Position numbers and translations under genes: made by a program. Of a stretch of 64,000 nt of DNA, positions 55,786 through 64,000 are shown in pieces. Below the pieces are notes generated by a model. It ran no database searches, was not told where the DNA came from, and saw only the letters and a list, made by a program, of their open reading frames with translations. Each line of letters begins with the position of its first letter. Positions within the stretch are counted from its first letter, which is position 1. The stretch is from Rhynchonema sp. JSB1_4 (lineage: Eukaryota > Nematoda > Chromadorea > Monhysterida > Xyalidae), in contig JASAMV010008390.1 of the NCBI GenBank assembly GCA_030248065.1, forward strand, positions 44,927 to 108,926, read 5' to 3'.

Positions 55786-58700
55786 GTTTGTTTTTCGCTT
55801 GGTTTTTTATCGGACTGACTGACTCGCAATTCTGCAGGAGCACGATACGATACTGTTTTTAAATGTATGGCCCAGTGGGTCAGTAATTTATATTTCTGAA
55901 AAAAAACGTTTTTTTCCCAAAAAAAACCATTTTTTTGAAATAAATTACCAGTACTTGAGGTTTGAGGAATTCCGAATGGCGCAACACCCAGCTTTGCGTA
56001 TGTTATCGTTTTGTGACGAAAATTACGGTAAATTTATATTTTCGGAAAAAAACTGTTGTTTTCGAAAAAAACCGTTTTTTTCCAAATAAGTTACCTGTGC
56101 TTAAGGAATTCCGAAGTCAAAAACACCCACTTTTGAACAATTTTTGCTTTGCTTATGCTTTGGTTTGCTAAACCTCGCCTGCCTGTTTCAGGCAGGGTTG
56201 GGCAAAAAAAACGACGGCGTGTGACGCTTTTTTTTAAAAAAACGCCTGGGTCGTTTTTCGTTTTTTTAAATCCTGAATTTCCTTGATTTTCCCTGATTTT
56301 TCGTGGAAAGTACCCTGATTATCAAGGAAAATCAATTTTTTTGTCCAATTTTGTCAAAAAAATTTCGACCAATTTTTACTTTGTCGAGATACGTCAATAT
56401 ACGGAGTTTGGCTTTCAGTGATGACCCCGGCTAAAGTTTTCAAAATGATTTTGTAACATAGGTTCGAACCCTCAAGAAAATTTTCGCTATTTTCAGACCA
56501 AAAACACATTTTGTCGGAAAAATAAATTACCATTACCTTTAATTTTTCCGGGTTATTTATTTTCGAAAACGTTTTTTTAGTTAGTCACAACACTTTTACG
56601 GAGTTTTTTGCTTGTTTATGGCTTAAGTGCCGCGCGCGCGCGCGGGTGTATCCTCCGGTTCTTTTTCGGTTTTTTCAAAAATATAAAGAACTGGTTTTTT
56701 CGCAACTTTATCTGAGTGGGCTCGGCTGCTAAGTAGGGTTGGGCCTGGGTGTTGTGGGCGCAGTAGGCGGTGTGATGCACCCTGGCATGGGTGTGGGAAT
56801 TCGACCTGGTGGGGGTATGCTGCCGGCATGGGAAATACCTTACTTTGGGAACCAGCACAAGCATCCCTGAGAAATGGCCTTTGCTCGGGAGTTGGGATTT
56901 TGTTCCCCTTCCCTAGCATGGTATGGTATCTGCCTTCCACGGTACGGTATCTACCCCTCTCTGGTGCGGTATTCCCCCTCTATTTCTCCGATTTTTTGCC
57001 TCTTTGCCCCAAAAGTACATCTGAAATTACCAGAGCCATTGGTCGTCAAGCGAAAACCTCATGACGTCATTGCGCTTCTCGAGTTCATAGCTTTAGCGAA
57101 TCAGCGTTTTTCAGCTGTGTTCATCCAGCAGTCAACCGGTGTCAACAACGCCGAGTCCAAGTGCAATGTGTTGCTGTCGAGTGACGCGCGTGTCATCATC
57201 ACGGATTCGATCAACGACAAGACTGTGCGACAATTGAAGGCATCCACTGAACACGAATGGCCGCTGTCTCAACAACACATCACGTTCTATCAAGTGCAGG
57301 TTGGTCTCTTTTTGCAACTTTGCAACTTGTGTGTGGCAATGAGCTTTTGTTGGCAAATTCGTAAAGCGAACATTATTCGTCTTGCGAGCGAAGAAGCGCC
57401 GGCTGAACTTTTCAGTTTCGCCAACCGCACCGCATTTCGAACGTGACAATCACCGGTGGTTATCTAGCCTATCGTCTGCAGTACGCGCTCATGTCGGGTG
57501 GTGTATTCAGATGGATAACGGTCAGAATAAATGACACTGACGTGCGTTGTTGTCTTCTTTTGTTGTATGTTGGGAGGAATTACTATTATGATAATTATTT
57601 TGCTTTTTTTGCAGATATTCCGTTCGGCGATCACTAACTCGCCACTAGATTTCATTGCGCACGCTGTTCGTGTTGTGCCAGTGCATGTAGTGAATGCGGA
57701 TGTAAGGCTGATGGTGGATGTGTTTGGCTGCAGTTTGGGTGAGTTACGTTATTCTTGTTTATTTATTCTGTTAAAAGTAACAAATTTTTGTCAAACTTTC
57801 CCAGCCAGTCGCACGTACCGATTCGCTGACTACAGTATGCACACAATGAACCTGGCGAAGTATGCACCAAATGGAATTAGTTCGGAGCGGAATCGTGTTC
57901 GAGTCTCCTATAAAACCGTGGAGCAGAATGGTGTTTTGATGACCGCCACTGGAAGACAGGGCGATTTTCTCTTGATACAGTTGAACGGAGGAGTAATTGA
58001 GGTAATCTTTTTATCGTTTATTTTTTCTCCGAATTGTAAGCTTGAGGCCACAAAGAAAATGCTCTAGAACTGAGAGTAGTACAAATTACTGTGGTGCTTC
58101 ATGTTCATGTTAGAGTCACTACACTCAACCATTTTCAATTACAGACATATTTCTCGATGTGCGGGGCATCCGTGTTCAACACGCTGTCCTACAATGGCGG
58201 CGAGGGCAATGATGGTGACTGGCACACATTGGAATGGGTGCATGACCGGGTTACAGTTGTGTTGCTGTTGGATGGGCAGCGTGTGAATGTGACACGGACA
58301 CACGCACCACACACGTATTGGGATATCGATGATATGGTACGTTTGATAAGGGGTGTCACCGTATGTTCGCAAAAAATTATGTTGGCAAAGCAACACCGTA
58401 TTTTTCAGATCTCAGTCGGTGCAAGTACAGTGCAACACCCACTGCAACGGGTCTTGGTGGCCAGCAATTTCAGGTTGGAATGGTCTCTTAAAAAATACGG
58501 TTTCTGGCAAAAAACGCAATTTTCTTCCAATGTTGTCCGTGTAGATCCCGTTGTGTTGATGTTTAGAGACGTAGGGAGATTTAAAAAAACTACAAGAAAT
58601 ACTTGTTTAATTCTATTACAAATCCACTATTATTCCAACAAGCTCTCGCATGTATTGTTGCAGCGGTTGCATGTCCGAGGCGAGTATTAATGGCGCGTAC

Positions 58701-61700
58701 GACATGTTGCGTGTTCGAAATGAGCACGACTCGGTCAGACATCAACCAATGGCATTACGCCACGACACGGCTGTCAATGATGCGTACTGTTATGTGAGTC
58801 GACCGACTGTAGCATTAGTTGTTTTCCCTTTTCTGACAAGATAAAGTAGTTGTTTTTCACACATTTTATATTTTTCGGGACTTTCGTTTCGGGGTTTTCG
58901 ATTATCGGTTTTTGCGACATTTTTTCCGGCGTCTTTTTTCGGGGTCTTCGAGCCCACCTGTTGGACCATTGGGCTACTGTTTGATTAGCCCACCTGTTGG
59001 ACCATTGGGCTACTGTTTGATTAACATTGCCAACACGCGATGTCGTACTTCGACCAAAAAACAAGCGCATGTGGCCCTTTTAATGCACGTTAATTGCTCA
59101 GCTTGCTTCACACAGTGATTTTTTGAATAAAATGTGGACGTCAGACATTCTGTTAAAAAACTTGCTGTCAAAATGTTTCTTGGTAGCGTTGTGGAACGCA
59201 ATCAATTTGAGTGCAAGTGCGTAATTCACAAAATCAGAGTGCCAGGTTGGTAGCTTAAGCTTTTGTAACCCCAACCCGGTTACCGCCACCCATGATTTGA
59301 GGAAGCTCTGTATTGACAAGTGACAAGAAATCGCCATTCAATCACCCAAGTGCTCCTATTTTGCAGGACGCGCGTCTCGACCGCGACTGTTTCACACTGA
59401 CCGACCGTGATTCATTCATTAGCAAGACACAACTGCCGTTGTCCACCAGTTCACTTGTGCCCAGTGTGATTGAGTTCGAATTCCGTACGCTCTCTACGTT
59501 CGCAACGCTGATGAACATTGAGTTCAGAAACAACACCGCTTTCGAGGTTGGAGGTTGTCTTTGATTTGATCATTATAGTCTACTGCCATCATCCATAGTG
59601 AATTGATTGGCAAGTGGGTTGGCGGCCCAATTTTGACCAAGAATGGTACTTGTGGTGTTAAAATTAGGGGGCGGCACCGTACCGGAAAGGGGGAGATTCT
59701 GTATCCAGAGAGCAGTGCTGAGAGTGTGATACTGTACCTTGGGGCCAAGGATACTGGGGTATTGTACCCAAGGAGTTTTGGGAGGTGCGCATTCGGGGGG
59801 GGGGGGGGTGGGTGATGCGATGCGGGGAAGATGAGAATTGAATTTTTGTGCAAGAATCGCGCGAAGCCCCGCCGCCCCTCCCCCAGCACTGCCAGAAAGG
59901 GTAACCCTGCACACAGCAGCAGTGTAGTTCCTGGTCCGGCGCGGCGGTTAGTGTACCTACCCCTTTTTTCCGTGCGGCGGTTAGTGTACCTCCCTGGGGG
60001 GAAGGGGAGGGAAGACCCAAATTCAGGAAAAAGTCGCTTTTTGAGGTAGAAAATTTGACCGATTTTTGCCCCTTTTTGGAAAAAATTTTCCATAAAAAGG
60101 GTATTTCGGCGACTTTTGACATCATTGACCTAAAAATCATCCATTTCATGCCTAAATGCCCATTTTAGGCCTAAAAATGCCGACTTTAGGCAAAAATTGA
60201 GGCGGTTAGTGTACCTGGCGCGGTGGTTAGTCCCGTGATCGCGGCGGTTAGTGTACCTTAGGGGGGGACCCCCTCCCCCCAGGAACTACACTGCACAGCA
60301 CCTGTTTCTCCGCTGTTTGCGTGGTTGTCATTGCTTGCAATTTCAGCTTCGGCTAAACGAACGTGGCGAAATGCACATGTTGTTTGTGGGCAATGCCTTG
60401 CTGCAAGAGCTATCGACGTTGAAAGGTATGGGTAGCGTGATGAGCCGGTTTGGTACTCTGCTTCACTGTTGTGACATGTACCAGACAGTTTTTCAGACAC
60501 CCAGCCGCAATCTAGTCAACCGCTCAACGATATGTTGTGGCATCACGTTACTGTCACGATCACGCCAACATCAATTGGTGTCATTGTGGACACAGGGCGT
60601 ACATTTACAAGTGCGGTCCGATCGAACATGATTGAGGTGAACTGCATTTAATTTGCTGTGGTGCGGTTAAATTCCACAAGTTTCGTGCGCACATCGCGTC
60701 ACAAACATTATAGCTCCCGTGGTTCAAGTCGGTGGGGGAGGGGAGTTACAGCGCACCTACTATCGGTATCTTGATTTCACCTGGGGATTCTGAAATGCTG
60801 ACCTGTGTGTGTCCTGGGGTGGCATCCTACCCTAAAATTTCTCCGAAAACCGGGAAAATGGTAACCACAAAATGCACCATTTTACTCCAAAATGCTCAAA
60901 AGCGCTTGCTCACGCACGCTGCGTGCATACCCTCAAAGGCCCAAAATGACCATTTGTATGGTAACGGTTCCAACAGATTTTCTCCAAAAAAATTGGAATG
61001 GAAGTATTTTGGAACAACCCCCTGGGTATCCGAAAATTTTTATTCTGGGGCAACTTGTCCAAAATTTTTCATTTTGGGTATCCGGAGATCGGTCAAATCA
61101 ATCAATGACAGCGCACACAACAGGCCTGGCGTAGTGCCAATGTGTAAATCAGATTAGCAGACATTGACCACCAACCCAGACCCGTTGTGTACGATGGAGG
61201 AGACGAGGCGTTGTGTTGTTGTCGCTGTCGGACGCGTCAGAAAGGTAGCTAAGCAGGGTAGCTGTGATACAAACTCGTGTTTGTTTTATGCATCACAAGC
61301 TCCCGTGCTCAGCCACCAAAGTGACAATGTGTTGACGATGACGTTGAAGAATCTAATTGTCGTCGACGGCATGTCCGCCCATACTGAATGTTCCTCTAGT
61401 CATGACGCAGCTGCGGCACCATATGAATGGGCCAGACATGATTAAAGGGAACACCCAGGCTGGGAAGGCACGCGAATTTGAAGGTATTGTAGACAATTGA
61501 AAATGGTTGGCGCCGGCGGAATCGTTTTTAATAACACGTAGCATTTATGAGATCGGCTTTGCTCAGACCTTTGCTTGCACGTCTTGACAGAGCGGATCTC
61601 AGTAAAGCTGGTGTTCTTCTTTCCTCTCGCCTTGTTGTCGCCGGTGTTGCGTTTACGAGATACCAATAAACACGCGCTTATATACCGCACTGACAATTAT

Positions 61701-63727
61701 CGCGTGGGAACCAGCCGGATTAGATAGTTTCCCACGCTTCGTGATTGGCTGATCGGGGATTAGGCGGATTATAAGCAGCTTGGCGAAATCTGACCGTGGG
61801 AAAGTTGCCCACTAATCCCGACACATGCGGTAAAAAAAACTACAGGGTGTGCGCAATGGTTGGTACAGGGTGTCCGTAAAGTACCTCACAGCCTGATTTG
61901 TGCGTGCGTGTGCGCATGAATGAAGGTGAATGTGAAAGAAAGCAAAGGTTCACGTTCTTCAGTTTCAGTGCGAAATCCAAGATAAAGAAGTGACTGTTGT
62001 TGTGACTACCATCCTGGAACGAATGTGAAAGTTCGATGAAAGAAACAGAAACAAAAATTGGAAACAGCACGGACATGTAACCAAGTGCGGGAGAACTGAC
62101 AGGACGATCACCAGAAGTTCAAAAATTGTTAATTATTGTTCAATTTTCAAAATTGCAGACACACATGTTCCCGCCGCGTTCGCTGGTTCGATTCGGCGGC
62201 GCGCTGATTGGCTGCATCCGAAAGGTGTACACTCAATCAGACACGCCCATATTCTTTCACTCAACCGACCAGCATTCCGGTGTGCTGTTCGACAGGTGTA
62301 TGATGAGAAACCGGTACGTTTTGGCAAATAATTTCGGGGGAAGTTCCGATTTCGTGAAATTTTTTGTATTTTATAAATTTCTTCATTTCCAGCTGTTACC
62401 CGAACCCATGCAGCAATGGTGGAACGTGCGTGCAAAATGTGCTCAGTGACGACTTCAAATGCTCGTGTCAAAATGGATATTTTGGTGACACTTGCAAACT
62501 GGGTCGGTTTTGGCTGAATTTTCAAAGATGATGAAAATAATTGGTTCCTGATCTTCCATCTAGACGGAGTCTCACCGCTTTTTTCAGTCAGTCTGCCACA
62601 ATCCTGTGAAGAGCATTTTTCGCTCAAACGAGAAGAGGGTCTGACTTGGTTAGATGTTGATGGCAGTGGACCCATGGAACCTATTGAGCTGGAATGCAAA
62701 CATCACGATGAAGGTTTGGTTGTTTTTGCTTTCTTGTGGATTTTTTGAACTTTCACTGAGATGCTACATCGAGTAGCAACCCTCTACAGTAGTACCACAA
62801 GCCACCCAAAAACACCCAAATTCCACAGGTGCTCAAACCGTACTACATCACAACCGCGAGCACGCAGTGAGCGTGCAGGGTGCCAGCACACCTGGTGCAC
62901 ATCGTATAACATTGTCGTACGGCAACGACCAATCAGCCGGCTTGAAATTGACTGCGCTGCATTTTGATTGGTTGCTTAGACGGTTCGAACAATGTTGGCA
63001 ACCAATAAGCTACGAGTGTCAGGGCGGAGCCAGTTTGGTGCAAACGGTACGCACTTGCTACGTTTTTCTATGAATTTGCCTATTTTGCTTCGAAACATTC
63101 GAAACATTTTAGTGTACACATTTTAGGTGTTGAATCAACCGGCGTCCTCGCTGCTGGTCGAGACCAGACAACGTGATCTGGCGGCAATCATACACAATGC
63201 CACTTACAGAATGTCATCTTGGTACGATTGGCCGATCTGTTTGTTTCGTATGAATAAATTTTTTTACAAGGATAAAGCGAAATGACCCGGTTTTTTTTAA
63301 AATAAAGATCAATGATTGTATTATTTCCAGGTGGGTTGGCCGTACGTCCCAGCCAATGTATTCCTGGGGCGCTATCAATGGTCGCAGTCGTATGTGCGCT
63401 TGCGGCGAAACCGGCACATGTCATCATGAACTCAGGTTAGTTTGGTCGCAATTGCACAATCCCAATCTCACTGAACCAAATTGATCTGCACTGATTGATT
63501 TGTGGACGATGTGGACGAACGGGGGTTGCACACGACCAAGTGACCAACACCCGCCTTGAGTTGCAGCGTTTGCAACTGCGACGGCGAGACGACCGATACA
63601 CAGCTGGATTTCGGCAACATCACCGATTTGCAGCAATTGCCCGTTGAACACGTGTTTGTGGGCGATACGGACAGCGAGTATAAGAAGGCCGTTGTGCATG
63701 TCGGGCCGTTGATTTGTGCAAAACATG
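55740..63727 (+). CDS. Nrx-IV: Contactin-associated protein / neurexin-IV family adhesion protein, 3' incomplete
   Basis: This is an ectodomain of a type I membrane protein of the CASPR/neurexin-IV (nematode NLR-1) family, which organises septate or paranodal junctions. Exons: 55740-55785, 57115-57299, 57416-57541, 57615-57738, 57805-58001, 58145-58336, 58409-58473, 58664-58793, 59367-59546, 60347-60425, 60497-60636, 62159-62295, 62393-62502, 62588-62713, 62829-63046, 63127-63221, 63331-63435 and 63567-63727. Phases agree at all joins, giving about 805 codons. The order is signal peptide, discoidin (F5/8C), LamG1, LamG2, EGF and a fibrinogen-like domain, exactly the family order. LamG3, EGF2, LamG4, the membrane span and the 4.1-binding tail should lie right of the window. 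Intron 8 holds a complete MITE. Confidence 0.93.
57115..57738 (+). CDS. Nrx-IV: Neurexin-IV-like exons encoding the discoidin (F5/8C) domain
   Basis: Exons 57115-57299, 57416-57541 and 57615-57738. The domain opens with [16 protein letters not shown], continues [23 protein letters not shown] (the position of WLQVDFG...ISAIATQGR in CASPR2), then [19 protein letters not shown]. It closes [20 protein letters not shown] and LMVDVFGC. The bounding cysteines match the F5/8C pattern; internal conservation is low. Confidence 0.85.
57805..58793 (+). CDS. Nrx-IV: Neurexin-IV-like exons encoding laminin-G domain 1
   Basis: Exons 57805-58001, 58145-58336, 58409-58473 and 58664-58793. They encode [70 protein letters not shown] and [16 protein letters not shown]. 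The last segment is the cysteine-containing end of a LamG fold (NFKGCMESINYNG in CASPR2). All junctions are in phase. Confidence 0.9.
58951..59022. repeat. 36-bp tandem duplication in intron
   Basis: Two direct copies of a 36-bp unit beginning AGCCCACCTGTTGGACCATT, without visible mismatch. It lies in the intron between LamG1 and LamG2. Confidence 0.95.
59367..62295 (+). CDS. Nrx-IV: Neurexin-IV-like exons encoding laminin-G domain 2
   Basis: Exons 59367-59546, 60347-60425, 60497-60636 and 62159-62295. They encode [73 protein letters not shown] and [23 protein letters not shown] and [11 protein letters not shown] are standard LamG landmarks. The first intron (59,547-60,346) is almost filled by MITE sequence. 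Confidence 0.9.
59670..59911. mobile_element. MITE-derived sequence left of the 374-bp element
   Basis: It contains GCACCGTACCGG, GATACTGTACC and TATTGTACCC motifs, a 12-base G run and CAGTGCTGAG/CCAGCACTG near 59,712-59,890 that could be inverted ends. It resembles the 41,347 family but its limits are unclear. Confidence 0.45.
59920..60293. mobile_element. 374-bp hAT-like MITE in neurexin-IV-like intron
   Basis: Ends CAGTGTAGTTCCTGG and CCAGGAACTACACTG are perfect inverted repeats. The flanks CACAGCAG (59,912-59,919) and CACAGCAC (60,294-60,301) form an 8-bp duplication with one mismatch. About four GCGGCGGTTAGTGTACC units lie near the two ends. The right end lies 53 bp before the exon at 60,347. 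No coding frame. Confidence 0.9.
60637..62158 (+). other. Nrx-IV: Neurexin-IV-like intron with MITE-like text
   Basis: The 1.5-kb intron includes 60,730-61,100, with CCCTGGGTATCCGAAAATTT and TTTTGGGTATCCGGAGATCGG. These resemble the complement of the GGATACC-repeat MITE at 7,809-8,262. No exon was recognised inside. Confidence 0.5.
62393..62502 (+). CDS. Nrx-IV: Neurexin-IV-like exon encoding EGF domain 1
   Basis: One exon encodes [16 protein letters not shown], then [16 protein letters not shown]. The six cysteines have normal EGF spacing. It is entered in phase 2 and left in phase 1 and sits directly after LamG2, as in CASPR proteins. Confidence 0.95.
62588..63727 (+). CDS. Nrx-IV: Neurexin-IV-like exons encoding the fibrinogen-like domain
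   Basis: Exons 62588-62713, 62829-63046, 63127-63221, 63331-63435 and 63567-63727. They encode [20 protein letters not shown] then [12 protein letters not shown], a middle segment with [17 protein letters not shown], and [51 protein letters not shown] and [11 protein letters not shown] follow. [13 protein letters not shown]...CNCD and VFVGDTD match the CASPR signature (WIDPDGSGP, CACG...CNCD, VVVGDTD). Confidence 0.93.
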
Positions 63728-64000
63728 GTGCGTGAACGCAAATAGATTGGCAAATATCCAGTTTTTATGAGCAGCGTCAGTAATGAAGGCAGCCACCAGG
63801 ACTTCGGTTGTTGGACCTGCGACTGACAAATTTTGTTTTGTGACCGTATTTTGCGGCGGATGCTGGTCGAAATTAGTGACCGAATGTTGCAAAATATGAT
63901 CTAAACAATGATTGCTTCGCCTTCTAACCTCTGTATTTCAAAGCCTTGATTCAACTCCATAGCAGTGGCAGGGAGTTTGGGGAGGGGTTGAGTCACCTTG
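63728..64000 (+). other. Nrx-IV: Start of next intron and window edge
   Basis: Intron sequence after the GTGCGT donor at 63,728. Near 63,961 the text GCAGTGGCAGGGAG, followed by G-rich sequence, resembles the start of the 410-bp MITE family, so another insertion may cross the right edge. Confidence 0.4.

Overview
The window reads as nuclear DNA of an invertebrate animal. All recognisable genes are split into short exons with GT-AG introns, mostly ending in TTTCAG or TTGCAG, and they encode animal cell-adhesion, receptor and antiviral proteins. The short introns and pyrimidine-rich acceptors, a divergent protostome-type ionotropic receptor and a neuroglian/SAX-7-like L1CAM suggest an ecdysozoan-grade animal (nematode- or tardigrade-like). 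I cannot name the species. No bacterial, organellar or viral gene was recognised. Layout: 1-6,453 holds no recognisable gene and may be the 5' part or first intron of the next gene. 6,454-27,730 (+) is an L1CAM/neuroglian/SAX-7 gene with 28 visible exons: six Ig domains, five FN3 domains, a 256-residue Thr/Ser/acidic stalk, one membrane span and a cytoplasmic tail. An internal exon at 21,440 with its own Met and signal-like segment could start a short isoform. 30,242-33,310 (+) is a divergent ionotropic glutamate-like receptor. 33,544-35,322 is a 1.8-kb foldback element. 36,025-38,372 (-) is a complete eight-exon viperin (RSAD2) gene of 346 codons; its promoter and first-exon start are repeated in inverted orientation at 39,948-40,292. 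40,743-42,561 (+) carries the C-terminal part of a heparan-sulfate glucuronyl C5-epimerase with an in-frame stop, probably a pseudogene. 44,600-51,635 is a 7-kb satellite of about 32 monomers of about 221 bp, each with two hairpins. 51,636-55,700 is a nest of G/C-run-rich hAT-like MITEs. 55,740 to the right edge (+) is a contactin-associated-protein/neurexin-IV-like gene, 3' incomplete. How the genes relate: in other animals the L1CAM/neuroglian and CASPR/neurexin-IV families act together at septate or paranodal junctions, and here they lie about 28 kb apart on the same strand. Viperin is an innate antiviral radical-SAM enzyme. The epimerase family acts in heparan sulfate synthesis in the Golgi. 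The rest of the window is shaped by non-autonomous DNA transposons. Several have 8-bp target duplications, two sit beside splice donors, and one is nested in another with the empty site present 1.8 kb away. Exon boundaries were worked out by hand from splice consensus, reading-frame phase and remembered family alignments, so small errors are possible.
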